Numbered from the stretch's first letter, positions 42,435-54,808 are shown. The stretch: DNA of 64,000 nucleotides from Azorinus chamasolen (GCA_963576725.1 OY755244.1:35752609-35816608); one strand, 5' to 3'. Notes: generated by a model not told the origin, from the sequence alone. Made by a program: numbers and translations.

Positions 42435-43317
42435 GTGGTAGTCAGGCATTAGCTCCATATCCAGGAAATACACGTCGGCATATCTTGTTGCCTGATATTG
42501 ACAATGTTCATATGATAAATGGAAGAAGTCTGTACGTTTCTAATTTGGTGATATAACCTTTGCCATTTCGCTCTTTTGCGAGCAGAAAGGAAAGGGTTAA
42601 ACAGTGTCATCATTTGCAAAGTGTCTGAAATGTGTTAGTGTCGATGCACTTTTTATGTTCTGTGCATAGTGTAAATATGGATTAACTAGTCTCTATGTTT
42701 CTGCTGGGAATATCTGTATACAAACATATATTAACTCATTTGTGAGTACAATTCGGTTTATCTCCCAGCACCTCTCCATTTTTTCATCATAGTTGAAGTT
42801 TTATTAAATGTTTGTATCAACATTTCTGAAGTTTGATATACAGCTCATCAGACCATGTCACCTGCACTTTTACATGATTCTTAACTTTGAATAAATGGAG
42901 AGAAAATTCACTGCATGATTTAACCTAATTCACTTGTGTTCATAATCATTTTTTCTCTTTACAGAGTTCTAGGCAGCAACCATATGGTTGAGAACTAGGG
43001 TAAAAAGTTGAATTGTTTTCCCACCCCGTCTCATGAGTTCTCATTAGAATCACCATGACGGGCCAATTCTAATTCTAATGAGTACTCACAAGATAAGGTT
43101 TAGAGGAGAAGATATACGCAGTTATCTGGAACTCTGTCTTTCTCCAAATACTTTATAATATTTATGCAAATGAATAAATAAGAATTTGTTTACTTTGTGA
43201 ATAACAATACATGTATTGAAACTATTGGGTCTCATGTTTCATTTATCCCTCACTAACCTTTACTAACACTAACCATGAATGATTGCATGTACATTATACC
43301 CTGCTCCTTTTGAATAA

Positions 43318-43620
43318 AAAAACCCTTTACTCCATAAATACGCCTTTGCAAACAGAGTAGACCCAGATCAGACGGCTCCTAAAAGAGCCGTCTGATCAGG
43401 GTCTGCTCTGTTTGCTTATGATGTAATATATATATATGGTTCTACAGTTTCTGCCATGGCAATAAATAAATATAATATATAAATATAAATATAATCATGT
43501 TTTGTTAGTTATAAAATCCCTTCAATGTCCCACATTCCGTTTTTCATTACAACTATTTTGTACATGCATACTCGATAGGTTTTGAATTTTGGCAGCATAG
43601 AACAGATGAAGGATTTTAAC
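43318..43620 (+). mobile_element. Chimeric type 1 MITE (1b front, 1a tail)
   Basis: Hairpin 43348-43415. After a 1b-like CTACAGTTTCTGCCATGGC, the sequence passes through AT-rich DNA into a 1a tail (CACATTCCGTTTTTCATTAC ... GATAGGTTTTGAA). Confidence 0.65.
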
Positions 43621-43780
43621 CTTTTCATTCTCATCAATGCGTAGGGCCTGCTCTGTTTGCTAATGGAATGTGATAGGTCTCACTGTTTGTTTACTTTCTT
43701 AAATAGCTACAATGCTGCGCCTTCCATATTTTATTATAACTATAAACTGGCCATGACTGTTGAACACAAACGCACGTGTA
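43621..43780 (+). mobile_element. Type 1a MITE, left arm deleted
   Basis: GGGCCTGCTCTGTTTGCTAATGG and 1a tail fragment. Confidence 0.6.
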
Positions 43781-44540
43781 GGTTAACAGGTGACATGAAA
43801 AAGGAACCGTGTTTTCCAGTTGTGTTTATGGTTTACGTAGGGTTTCTAATTTGATCATTTCAAGGTCATGATGAATATTATTTTTCAGATTCCTGTAAGT
43901 TTTCCAGATCTGTATAAGGTTATTTTTCTCATGAATGGCGATTCGTTTCTGTCACCTTCATGCAAACTGCTTGGTGCAACAGCTGTCGATTAAAAAAAAA
44001 CAACTAGGATTTTAACTCTTTTTTTTTATACTATATTTGATATATTCTAACATTAATTCCAAAAAATCTAAAGAGTATAGGATCTTTTCATGATTAATTA
44101 GTGGTTTCTTGTTCGTGTGTGTGTGTTCTGTATTTTGCACTCGTCTATCATCCAGCTTCATTTCGCTTCATTTCGCAACATTTTAACTCGTTACAAAATA
44201 TTGCCACACGCATATTGAAAACTGACAATTCCATAAAATGAAGATGAATGTCTAAGCTGTCTAACAAAACCATTTATATAAAAATCCGACTATATATAAT
44301 GAATGTAGAGAAACTTACGCAGATATTGGTGACATTTTTTTATTAAAAATTCGCGATCGCCTCACTATAAAATCAGTAACCGAGAGCTCGATATCGATTA
44401 TTTTAGCGATAACGATGTACAGGTAAGCGACGACAAGTGTTTCAGGACATTGTATCGGTTTATAGTTCGATGCCACTCCGTCTATATTTCGTGTGAAAAC
44501 TAAAAAGGGCCCATTAAAAAATGATATCTTGGCAGCCAGC
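43781..44540. other. Unassigned sequence
   Basis: No recognised feature up to the G/C homopolymer block. Confidence 0.3.
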
Positions 44541-44580
44541 TGGGGGGGGGGGGGCCGAGCCCCCCCCCCCCCCCCCCCCC
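44541..44580. repeat. Poly-G/poly-C palindrome
   Basis: G run, CCGAG, then C run, adjacent to the right end of the 6-kb element. Foldback of homopolymers; length may be unreliable. Confidence 0.85.
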
Positions 44581-44639
44581 CACCTGGGTACGTGCCTGCT
44601 ATAAGAAATAGTGTGTTTGGATAAAGTATAGATCTACTG

Positions 44640-44830
44640 TTCGTGATAACACCAAAATAATAGTAATAATAATTTTGTTGATGATGGTGATAATAATAAT
44701 AATAATTTTTCACCAATTCAATTACACGTTGTGGTCTAAGGGAAACAACTCTTATAAGCTTTCCTTTTAGTAAAGTACTAATGCTCTCCCTTCGACCATA
44801 CAATATTCTATTTATGAAATGTATCACTAT
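44640..44830 (-). repeat. Repeat inverted relative to 48055-48250
   Basis: AGTAAAGTACTAATGCTCTCCC here is the complement of GGGAGAGCATTAGTACTTTACT at 48069. Both run into TAA/ATT trinucleotide tracts. Confidence 0.75.
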
Positions 44831-44953
44831 CTATCACTATCTGATAATATAATAACACACATAATAATGATAATTATTATTCAGAATTAGTACGGCCTTA
44901 TTGCATACACTTCAATAGTTACCCACCAGTCAATTTATATATATACTAATCAC

Positions 44954-45163
44954 TTAACCCATTACCTCATAGGCTATTTTTAGATAAACCTCTTTGAATA
45001 AATCTACCGAAAAGAGCATTCATTAGAGAAAAAGGAAATTTTAGAATTTTGAAACCATTGTGATAAATAGAGTATTTGCTCCTATAAGAGCAAATGCTCT
45101 ATTTATCAAAATGTTTTCACAAAGTGACTTTAACAGAGTCGTCAATATGGGGGATAGGGTTAA
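44954..45163 (-). mobile_element. Type 2 TTAA-MITE, complete
   Basis: TTAA at both ends; hairpin 45051-45118; apex CTCCTATAAGAG. Confidence 0.85.
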
Positions 45164-45382
45164 TCAATGGTATATATTTCATAGGGTATTAATTTTTTCT
45201 TCATTTTTAATTGTTATTTTGCAACTTTTGACATTTTAATGTGTGTATTTATTTTATTTTTAAGTATTGATTTATCACTGAAACGTGACACTGGCTGGAT
45301 CTAGATAGGGGTGACTATTTAAGGTTTTAGCGCATTCGTGTCAGAAGTGAAATGATATTTAAAAGCTAGCAAAGAGTGAAAG

Positions 45383-46368
45383 GATCTTTTCAATATCGTG
45401 GGTGGTGCCCATTGGCGTTTATTACGGCATGGTATCGTCTTCTCATGCTACTGATAAGCCAAGGAGGGCTTGTCGTAGCTCCTGGATGGTGGTAGGCTTA
45501 ATAGGGCGTTTAGACATTGCAACCTGAAGCATGTCCCAGACATGTTCTATGGGGTTAAGGTCTGGAGACCTCGCAGGCCAGTCCATCCTAACGATTGTTT
45601 TAGCTTGGAGGTATCATTTGTCACTCTGGCTCTGTGAGGTCTGGTATTGTCGTCCATTAGAATGAAATCTGGGCCTACTGCACCAGCATATGAACGAACG
45701 TATACACCCAAGACCTCTTTGACGTATCTCTGAGCTGTCAGAGTGCCGTTTTAAATGATATACAGATCGGTCTTCCCCGGCATGCTTACCCCTGCCCAAA
45801 CCATTACTGAGCCCCCACCATACCGATCATGGTCTGCGATGCATACCGGTAAAACGCCCTTTGGTTGTTCTCCACACCCGGGCACACCTATCTGTAGAGT
45901 CATCACAGAATTTGGACTCGTCTGTGAAAAGTACAATTGTCCAGTCGTTCAAAGTCGTCCATTTTACGTGACCTTGGATCCACTGGAGACGTGCCTGGGC
46001 GTGGTTGTGCATCAATGGAATACGAATTGCAGATCGTCTAGCCCTCATGTCAACACCATGCAGTCTGTTTCGAATGGTTTGAGTCGAAACCCGAACCCTG
46101 TTGCATTCTGGAAGTCATTCTGGAGGGCCGTGTTGTTCACGAAGCGATGACGCTGGGCTTGTACCACAATAAAACGGTCTTCTGTCCGCATAGTAGCCCT
46201 CTGACGACATCCCCCGTGTTTGTGGATAACATCACCATGCATTTGTAAGCGGTTCAACATCCTCGCTACAACACTCTGTGACGTGCCACGTGACGTTGTG
46301 GTGCCCCTGCTCCCAGCATCCCAACCCCTCTGTTCATTTCTTCCACGATGATTAGCCATTACAAACAA
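45383..46368 (-). pseudogene. Tc1/mariner transposase pseudogene
   Basis: Three overlapping frames join into one decayed transposase. The N-terminal part (46368-46045) has the helix-turn-helix region and an RTEDRFIVVQAQRHR motif. The middle (46048-45751) has VKWTTLNDW, the first catalytic Asp in FTDESKF (45920) and GGGSVMVWAG. The distal part has DDNTRPHRAR (second Asp, 45649) and SPDLNPIEHVWDM (Glu, 45545). The last two acids are 101 nt apart, so a frameshift lies between them; the family pattern there is DD34E. At least two frameshifts inactivate it. Terminal inverted repeats were not found. Confidence 0.88.
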
Positions 46369-46567
46369 CTTTCAAGATGAAAGATTTAGCTAAAAATGTA
46401 CATCTGAAGCATGTACACAAAGCACATGTCAAGGTGCACTCCACTTTTTCATGGGTATTGCTTTTCCCGTGCAAATTGGCAATCCTGTATAGACAGAACC
46501 GGTAAGACAGGTTATTGTTTATGTAGGATACACACACTAAAATAAGAAAATACAAGCCTCTTCGTGT

Positions 46568-47471
46568 GTGATCACCAGACAATCAGAGGAGAAGTTTTCA
46601 CTACATGAACACTTTTCTATTGAAACTAGGTTACCCTTGGGGCGGGGCATAATTTATGTAACATGTAGAGGACCTGAACATGGTGCTATGTGCCAAATGT
46701 GAAAGCTGAGAACCTTCCAGTTTCAGAGGAGACGAATTTCAAAGTTTCGCTTTATGTTTCTAAAGAAAACAAGGCACCCCTGGGGCAGGGCCAATATTGA
46801 CCCCAGGGGCATAATTTATATAACTTTTGTAGAGGACCTGATTATGATGTTATGTGCCAAATATGAAAGCTGAGAACCTTCTAGTTTCAGAGAAGATTTT
46901 AAAAGTTTTCACTATATGTTTCTATTGAAAACTGGCCACCGGGGCCAATTTTGACCCCAGGGACATAATTTATATAGCTTTTGTAGAGGACTTGAACATG
47001 ATGTCATGTGCCAAATATGAAAACTGAAAATCTTCTCCTCTGGGAAGTTCTCAAAGTTTTCTCTATTTGTTTCTATTTAAAATTAGCCTGCCCTGGGGCA
47101 GGCCAATTTTGACCCCAGGGGCATAATTTATATATAACTTTTGTAGAGGACCTGAACATGACGATATGTGCCAAATATGAAACCTGAGAATCTTCCAGTT
47201 TCAGAGAAGATTTTCAAAGTTTTATATATTTGTTTCTACTGAAAACAAGGCATCCCTGGGGCGGGCCAATTTTGACCACAGGGGCATAATTTATATAACT
47301 TTTGTAGAGGACCTGAATGTGATGCTATGTGCCAAAGATGGAAGATGAGAACCCTGTAGATTCAGGGGAGAAGATTTTTAAAGATTAAAATTGTTGACGA
47401 CCGCCGAACGCAGACGGACATCAGGCGATCACAAAAGCTCACTCTGAGCACTTTGTGCACTGGTGAGCTAA
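46568..47471 (-). repeat. Pearl-like element PL4
   Basis: Reverse-orientation copy of PL1: starts ATCACCAGACAATCAGAGGA and ends CACTGGTGAGCTAAAAA, with about five units. GGACATCAGGCGATCACAAA marks the microsatellite-proximal end. The Tc1 relic lies directly at its left edge. Confidence 0.82.
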
Positions 47472-47496
47472 AAAGTGATCCTTATCAAATATAGTT

Positions 47497-48044
47497 AAGG
47501 CCCGAAGCAGAAAGCTTAGGGCCTTGAACTAGTTCGGGCTGATTATGTCCATAGTGTGCTGTATTTATTACATAAAATGTACCGGTCCATATTTTACGAA
47601 AGTGCCCGCCACTCGCGTCACTGTGTTCGGTAATTTCCTTCAGTTTCGCAGGTACAAAAACACACAACTTTCTCAAACTCATTCTAAAATATATATTTAG
47701 TAAATTAAAAAAAATAGTTTTTTTTTGCATTTTTCTATTTTGTCCGAGTAAAATATTAATTATTATTGAGATTTATTAAAATTGATACAAGAAACATTTT
47801 GTTGTAATTTTAGTAAACGCAATACATGTACATGTATTTGATTTTCAGAATAATACAACTAAAAAAAGTGAGGTACTTGTTAAAGAGAAGTAATTAGTGA
47901 CATTGAACTGCTAAAATGCGTTCGTGATCTAAAAGATGCGATATACTTTTAAAAAAAAGTACTGACCACTACAGGTCTTATTTCATTATAATGACCTACC
48001 AGTCCGTTCGAATTTTTTTTTAATGCACACAGCCTTCGGGCCTT
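47497..48044. mobile_element. 548-bp MITE with AAGGCCCGAAG ends
   Basis: 11-bp terminal inverted repeat (47497-47507, 48034-48044). AT-rich interior containing the 38420-type repeat. Confidence 0.65.
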
Positions 48045-48054
48045 CATAAATTGA

Positions 48055-48290
48055 TACGTAATGGTCAAAGGGAGAGCATTAGTACTTTACTAAAAGGAAA
48101 GCTTTTAAGAGTAGTTCCCCTTAGACCACAACACGTTAATGGAATTGGTAAAATTATAATTATTATTATCGTCATCACCATCATCATTATTATTTTCTAT
48201 TTATTATTATTATCGTTATTAACACTCATTTTATTCATAATTATAATGATAACATTAATAATATAATTCGGAACTATTGCGTATTAATAG
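48055..48290 (+). repeat. Repeat with ATT-rich tract (partner of 44640-44830)
   Basis: See 44640-44830. ATT/ATC trinucleotides at 48155-48260. 48291-48521 is unassigned. Confidence 0.65.
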
Positions 48291-48521
48291 TTGTAAACAG
48301 AAAGCTGTGAGAGTTGTTATAAAATTTGATAAACCGCACATTTGAACCGAAGCATTGATCTATTTTGTCACTGATAAACTGACGTGGTGTTTTGCTTGGC
48401 AGTTTTTGGTCGAACCACGGTGTCGAAAAAGATCTCGTAATAAATCAAAGTACCGAAGGTACTGGTGGCCTGGGGCTCTTTTATCATAAACATCCGGTAT
48501 TGCACTTACTGGTTTTTCACA

Positions 48522-48756
48522 TTAAGCCATTCCCTCATATTGACGCCTTTTGATGTCTCTGAAAAAGTCAATATCTGAAAACATTGTGATAAATAGAGCA
48601 TTTGCTCCGTAGGAACAAATGCTCTATTTATCACAATATATGTAGTTTCAAATCTACACAATTCTCAATGTTTCCTTTTTTCTATTTAATGTTTCTTTTC
48701 GGTAGCTTTATTCAAAGCAACTTGGCCTTAAAATCGCCTATGAGGAAAAGGGTAAA
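48522..48756 (+). mobile_element. Type 2 TTAA-MITE
   Basis: TTAA 48522-48525; right site decayed. The hairpin right arm has an extra ATATGTA. Confidence 0.78.
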
Positions 48757-49315
48757 AGGGAAAATGAGATGGATAAAGTGTTTTTAAACAGGTAGTGTTC
48801 TTTCGGCTCTTCCTGGATATGAATACAGGAGAATACAACCTATTCATTAACATAATATACTGAAATATTCATGAAGTCTGCAAACAATTTACATCATAAA
48901 AAGTGAAAGGCAGATCATTTCACAACCATTTGTTTCCATTTCAAACTTGATATTTTAGGCATTTCTGAAAAGCATGATTACAGAAAATTCTCCTTCACCA
49001 CAGAGTCATGCGTTGGGTCCTTTCGGAAGATGTACGTTTCTTAGTTTGCAAAAAATCTAGGAAGTCCTAGGGCTGGGTAATTTTTGACCCAGAATCATGG
49101 TGTGAATTCTATTGGCAGATGAGACAATGGTATATACCAAATATCGTAGGTATAGTCGTTATGGTTTTGGGGTAGATTTTTTTATACTTTTTCCTAAATG
49201 TGTCTATTTAAAACAAGGAAGCCTTAGAGCGGAGCCACTTTTGACCTGGGTCAGATGTGAAAATCAAGGTGAAGGACTACATGGTATAACTATAAGTAAA
49301 AATATAAGCGTTTAC
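48757..49315. repeat. Decayed pearl-like sequence
   Basis: GGGCTGGGTAATTTTTGACCC and GGAGCCACTTTTGACCTGGG recall reverse-orientation PL units, strongly diverged. Confidence 0.4.
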
Positions 49316-49648
49316 AGGGTTCCCACAAAACAGAAAAAATAAAATTCCCTGACTTTTCACTGTCCGAATTTCAATTTTCCCTGACCATTTGTTAACAGAT
49401 TAAGTTTAATTGGTCACCTATGAGCACGATCAATAAATGTTGGCCTCCGTCCTCCCCATCAGCCAATCCTTACCACCTCTCTCTTTATGACAACTATATA
49501 TACAGCATTAGTGTTTTGGTCAATTTAAAAAAAATGTTTTTGACTTTTTCATTTTTAATTGCTCAATATTGAATGTTACATGCAGGATGCAAAACATGTC
49601 CTAATATGCACCCAAAGTATAAAGTATCTTGAATATGTTCTACCTCTC

Positions 49649-49901
49649 TTAACCCTTTCCTCCATGATTTTTTATCAGAGACTCCATCTACTATGAATAT
49701 ATAATTAAGTAAAATCTTATTTTTTTAAAGCAAAGTTAAGAAATATTTTGGCAGTAGACTACAGTAAAAACTCAGATTTATGATATTTTTCTAATCAAAC
49801 AGAGTAGACTTTGATCAGGCAGCTCCTACAGGAGCTGCCTGATATGGGTCGATTCTGTTTGCAAAGGTGATAAAATGTGTATCTATGGTAGAAATGGTTA
49901 A
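49649..49901 (-). mobile_element. Type 1 TTAA-MITE, nested
   Basis: TTAA at both ends; hairpin 49795-49862; apex GCAGCTCCTACAGGAGCTGC, a compensated arm change. Confidence 0.82.
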
Positions 49902-49984
49902 TATTTCAGTTTTTCTGTGTAAGCTGCAATATAAGATAGTACGTCATACAGTGTGTAAGACACTGATACAGCATGCTATTAAAA

Positions 49985-50113
49985 TGGGGTCAAAATTGGC
50001 CCCGCCCCATGGCTGGCTAGTTTTCTATAGAAACACATGATGAAAACTTTGAAAATATTCTCCTCTGATTTTCTGGTGAGCGATATCAGGGCCTTTCAGG
50101 CCCTCTTGTTTTG
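49985..50113 (+). repeat. Pearl-like element PL5, 3' end
   Basis: GGGGTCAAAATTGGCCCCGC to TCTGGTGAGCGATATCAGGG ... CCCTCTTGTT. Confidence 0.75.
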
Positions 50114-50464
50114 CAATTTAATCAAAAGTTTGCATCACTTGGGATGTTTTTCCCACATTGGGAAAAAAGGTCCTTTTAATGGGTCTATGTAGATGCCAGA
50201 AAAGGGTCTACATTTTCACTGTTTTCATAATAGCAGACCAAATATTGCTGCCCTTACAAGTGAAGACAGTACAGTAGAATGTCGAATATCTAGCACCGCT
50301 GCCCTGCCTGTCCTAACAAGTGAAGACACTACAGTAGAATGTCCAATATTTAGCATTGCTGCCCTATTCTAGCACCGCTGTCAAAATGGATGCTGAGAAA
50401 AAAGGTGCCAGAATTCTCCAATGAGTTTGTTTTAACAGACTTCATGATAGATATACTATAAAAT

Positions 50465-50612
50465 TTGGATGTGATATATACAAAGCTAATCAAAGATGTA
50501 TAAAGATGTTCTCTTTGATTTTATGGCTGAATGCATGTAACAAAAATGTGACGTGTATTTTGACATGATAATCTTTCAAAATATTAGATCAGAGCAATTC
50601 AAGTATTTTTGT
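50465..50612. mobile_element. Family K half element
   Basis: TTCTCTTTGATTTTATGGCTG and ATATTAGATCAGAGCAATTC match the family K insert at 8716-8925. Confidence 0.65.
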
Positions 50613-50849
50613 ATGAAGATGTTTGGTTTATTCAAAATTGAAGAAACTGCCTTAGCCTTTTTTCATTCTTTCTCCTTTTTGACATATTTCCTCAGCCCTC
50701 ATCCTTTGGTTCCAAAATTCCCTGACTTTTCCCCGACTTTTGCCAAATTTCAAATTTCCCTGACCAATTAAAAAACTCCCTGACTTTTCCCTGACCTTGA
50801 AAAAAAACTTTTTTCCCTGACTTTTCCCTGTCCGTGGGAACCCTGGTTT

Positions 50850-51640
50850 AACTTTATGGTTTCAGGGAGGAAGATGCAATTTTTTAAAAGTTTTCCCTAC
50901 ACAATACCTCAGAATATACACCTCCTTTCCAAGATGCATCCAATCACACAATTTAGCATTACTGGGCGAGGCATTAAGGAAACTATATCCCAGAGAAATA
51001 TTTGCTAAATTTGAGTTCAGAGTTCTAGCTCAAGGTCACAGTGAGCCTGGAACAATATTTCCAGATAAGCTATCTATTTTATACCAAATTTGGTAAAGAT
51101 ATTAAAACTGTAGTTAAAGTTATCATCCGGAAATGAAAGTTTGTCATCACCTGTCCGGCAAACGATATTCACTTTTAATAACCAGTAATCTTGTCAAAAA
51201 AAGAACAACAGACTCCGTTCATTTCTTTTTAGAAAGGCACCCATGTACCTAAATTCTTCCAATTCTTTTCACAATATAAATATTGAGCTGAAAAGAAACC
51301 ACAAAAGTATTGCTTCAGCAGTGGGGATCGAATTCATGCGAGGAACAAAGTAAAAGGGTTGAAAGTCTTCCACACACTCAGCTGAGCTATTTTGAACATA
51401 TGCTTGTGAAGTCAATTGAATTTGTATATAAACTTACATAATAACGCAAAAAATATGACAAGAATAAACAAGGGCATGTTGTATTGCTATGCAAGACATG
51501 AGTCCCCCACCAGACTGGAAAAAAAACTCCACTCTCCCCACCCCACCCACCCATGGTGTGGTTGACCATGGTATATACATGACCACCTGAATGGTATTAG
51601 TACCTACTTTCATACATTGAATCAGTAAATGAAAAGTTAT
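50850..51640. other. No gene; possible decayed repeats
   Basis: CAAGGTCACAGTGAGCC and C-rich CCACCCCACCCACCCATGG. No coding domain seen. Confidence 0.35.
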
Positions 51641-52415
51641 TGTCCGGACAAGAAAATATGAAAAGGGGAATAACTCCAAAAATATAGATGCCAGAGTTAT
51701 GGCCCTTTTGCATGACGTTACCCCTCATCATGCTTTTTCCATATGTGAAGTTTCAAATCAATTGAACCAGTAGATAAAGAGTAATGGTCCGGACAAAAAA
51801 AATATGAAAATGGGGAATAACTCCAAAATTATTGATGGTAGAGTTATGACCTTTGTGCATGACACTACTCCTCATCATGATTGTTCTATATGTGAAATTT
51901 CAAATCAATTGAACCAGTAGATAAAGGGTTATTGTCCGGACAAAAAAATATGTAAAAAGGGGAATATGTGAAGTTATAATAAATTTGGCCTACTTTTGTA
52001 GGAGATATGGCCTGGACACGAAGCGTGACAGACGGACTGACAAGAAAATATGAAAAAGGGGGAAGAACTCAGAAGATATTGATTGCTAGAGTTATGGCCC
52101 TTGTGCATGACACTACCCCTCATCATGATTGTTCTATATGTGAAATTTCAAATCAATTGAAAAGAGTTATTGTCCGGACAAAAAAATATGTAAAAAGGGG
52201 AATAACTCCAAAAATATTTATGCTAGAGTTATGGCCCTTGTCCATGACACTAGCCCTCATCATGCTTCTTCAATGTGTGAAGTTATAATGAATTTGGCAT
52301 AACTTTGTAGGAGATATGGCCTGGACAGGAAGCGTGACAGACAGACGGACGGATGGACAGACGGAATCGAGCAAACCTATAGTCCCCCATCCGGTAACCG
52401 GTGGGGGACTTATAA
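51641..52415. repeat. Pearl-like element PL6 with ~130-150-bp units
   Basis: GGGGAATAACTCCAAAA recurs near 51665, 51812 and 52197. The array ends in GACAGACAGACGGACGGATGG, then palindromic CCGGTAACCGG with flanking CCCCCA/TGGGGG. Confidence 0.8.
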
Positions 52416-52484
52416 ATAAATATTCAGTAATATGGTCATATTCTCGATTCAAATAGACTTTTTTATATTTTGTTCTTTTTGTAG

Positions 52485-52711
52485 TGCAGTAAAACCTCTC
52501 TATAACAGCCACCAAATTGTATTAATTAGTTGGTATTTAGGGCAGGTGACAGCTTAAAGTCAGGTGAAAGTAAAACAGAACGCTGAAAATAAAACAGGAC
52601 GCTCCTATAGGAGCATTCTGTTTTACTTTCACCTTGCTTTAAGCAGCCACCTGTCTTTAACACAAAATACTTGATGTAATTTGGTGGCCGTTATAGAGGA
52701 GAGACTTTACA
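52485..52711. mobile_element. Pogo-like MITE (family D)
   Basis: CAGTAAAACCTCTCTATAAC / GTTATAGAGGAGAGACTTTAC ends (the left TA is lost). Hairpin 52541-52651 has a partly duplicated left arm and apex GCTCCTATAGGAGC. Confidence 0.82.
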
Positions 52712-53029
52712 TCTACAAATGTATATGCTTTCCACCAACTTCGCAGAAAAATCAAATTCGACAAACCCTCAGTCATTTACTAATCTAAATACATGTAGAT
52801 TATTTTAAATCAATTAAATGATTAGAGTCAGGTTCTTTTGCCAATACCAGAATTAGATCTAACAACTATATTTTAATTTACTTGTAGTGTCAATAACTGC
52901 AGTAACCAGACACGGTGCTTAGACAATAACTCGAAAGGTAAAATAGGCACCTTATTCATATTAACTTTTCATGCTTAAACATTTGATTATTAATCAGTAT
53001 TCAGTAATAGGCGCCCTTTGATGTTCCGC

Positions 53030-53912
53030 ATCAATGCTTTTGAACATGACGCTATGTGCCAAATATCAAAGCTGAGAATCTTCCAGTTTTAGAGGAGAAC
53101 ATTTCAAAGTTTTCCCTATACAATGTATGTTTCTGTAGAAAACTGGCCATCGCTGGAACGGGGTCAATTTTGGCCCCATGGACATAATTATGCCCCCCAG
53201 ATCAGATCTGGGGGCATATGGTTTTTGCCCTGTCTGTCTGTTTGTTTGTCAGCAACTTTAACATTGGTCATAACTTTTGAGCCAGTACAGAGAGACTTGA
53301 TATTTGGCATGCATATGTATCATGCATATGTATCTCATAAAGCCGCACATTTTGAGGGGTGACATGTCAAGGTCATCCTTCAAGGTCAGAGGTCAAATAT
53401 ATGGGTCAAATCACCGACTTTAACATTGGCCATAACTTTTGGACCAGTAGAGATAGAGACTTGATATTTGGCATGCTTGTGTATCTCACGAGGCTGCACA
53501 TTTTAAGGGGCGACATGTCAAGGTCATCCTTCAGGGTCAAAGGTCAAATTGTCTGTTTCTTTGTTAGTTACTTTAACGCAACCTTAACATTGGTCTTAAC
53601 TTTTGAGCTAGTACAGATAGACTTGATATTTGGTATGCACATGTATCTCATAAAGCCGCACATTTTGAGGGGTGACATGTCAAGGTCATCCTTCAAGGTC
53701 AGAGGCCAAATATATGAGGGGGCATAGTGTTTCACAAACACATCTTGTTTTTATAACTTTTGTAGAGAGCCTACAGATGATACTATGTCCCAAAGATGGT
53801 GCTGAGAACCCTGTAGATTCAAAGGAGAAGATTTTTACACATTCAAATTGTTGACAACTGACGTCGCACGATGACAGACATCAGGCGATCACAAAAGTTC
53901 ACCGTGAGCTAA
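53030..53912 (-). repeat. Pearl-like element PL7 split by PL8
   Basis: TGTGCCAAATATCAAAGCTG (53058) and ACATCAGGCGATCACAAAAG (53877) belong to one reverse-orientation copy. It is interrupted at CATAATTAT and resumes at TTTATAACTTTTGTAGAG (53753). Confidence 0.75.
53190..53752 (+). repeat. Pearl-like element PL8, nested
   Basis: Begins with palindromic TGCCCCCCAGATCAGATCTG GGGGCA. About three 160-bp units follow (ACTTGATATTTGGCATGC at 53298, 53460, 53622). It ends GGGGGCATAGTG ... CATCTTGTT. Confidence 0.78.
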
Positions 53913-54036
53913 AAAAATGCACTTGTGCATTTCTGCAATTTATGGCATTCTGTTTCGGCACTCCCACACAACAGATTATGTGATAAAACATTTATCTGGG
54001 TCTACTCTCTGTCTGATCTGCAAATGTGTGCAAGGG

Positions 54037-54266
54037 TTAACCCTTTCCTTCATAAATACACCTTTCTACGCCTCTGTAAAAGTCACCTGTTGAAACCATT
54101 GTGATAAATAGAGCATTTGCTCCTGTAGGAGCAAATGTTCTATTTATCACAATGGTTTCAAAACTACACAATTCTAAACTTTTCCTTTTCTCTAGTAAAT
54201 GCTCCTTTTCGGTAGATTTATTCAAAGAGATTGGGTCTAAAAATAGCATATGGAGGAATGGGTTGA
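54037..54266 (+). mobile_element. Type 2 TTAA-MITE
   Basis: TTAA 54037-54040 shared with a type 1 end (53990-54040); right site TTGA. Hairpin 54092-54159. Confidence 0.85.
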
Positions 54267-54449
54267 TAACTTCTTACTTCACGAATATATAACGATAAAC
54301 CTTTGATTCTATTGGCCATGTTAGATACTGTAGAATCGGATTTACATGTATATGGTATATCCTTTCATAAGCAAACAAAGCAGACCCTGATTGACACACT
54401 TCCTATAGAAGCCATTTCATCTGGGTCTACTCTGTTTGCAAGGCATTAA
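54263..54449 (-). mobile_element. Type 1b TTAA-MITE abutting both neighbours
   Basis: Hairpin about 54369-54440. Shares its right TTAA (54446-54449) with the following type 2 element. Confidence 0.7.
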
Positions 54450-54687
54450 CCCGTTCCCTCATAGGCTAACTTTAGATACAACCACTTGAATAAATCTACC
54501 GAAATGGAGCATTAACTAGAGAAAAGGAAACTTTTAGAATTTTGTAGTTTGAAACCATTGTGATAAAAAGAGCATTTGCTCCGATACAGAGGCGTAGAAA
54601 GGTGTATTTATGAAGGAAAGGGTTAACCCTTGCACACTATTTATCACAATGGTTTCAGAAAGTGACTTTTACAGAGGGAATGGGTTA
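54446..54687 (-). mobile_element. Rearranged type 2 TTAA-MITE with duplicated right end
   Basis: One complete short form ends at TTAA 54623-54626. A second right half (TATTTATCACAATGGTTTCA) ends at TTAA 54684-54687, followed by two more GGGTTAA copies. Confidence 0.7.
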
Positions 54688-54808
54688 AATATGAGGAAAT
54701 GGGTTAAATGGGTTAATTCATTTTAAAGGTCCTGCACTTATTTCCAAACATATCACAACTGAAAATCTTTGCTTTGTTAGCAGACATTGAACACGTGTTG
54801 AAATTAGG

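Larger units (their letters stand above)
38578..44598. mobile_element. 6.0-kb CAGGG-ended DNA element with 5-bp duplication
   Basis: Left CAGGGCCGTACCCAG and right CTGGGTACGTGCCTG are inverted matches with two mismatches, flanked by CTATA (38573-38577, 44599-44603). No transposase ORF was recognised inside. It encloses the candidate small gene, a TTCGGGTG-duplicated MITE and type 1 MITEs. The 6-kb pairing rests on ends and duplication only; two independent elements are possible. Confidence 0.5.
49316..50844. mobile_element. 1.5-kb CAGGGTTCCCAC-ended element with nested insertions
   Basis: CAGGGTTCCCAC and GTGGGAACCCTG ends flanked by GTTTA on both sides (49311-49315, 50845-50849). Subterminal TTCCCTGAC motifs recur in both arms. 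It contains a type 1 MITE, a pearl-like end and a family K half. Confidence 0.72.

Noticed and set aside
44315..44827. 170-residue minus-strand ORF
   Set aside because: Runs through poly-G/poly-C and a trinucleotide tract; no domain.
53123..53854. Overlapping ORFs with DLIFGMHMY repeats
   Set aside because: Tandem units of PL8 in different frames.
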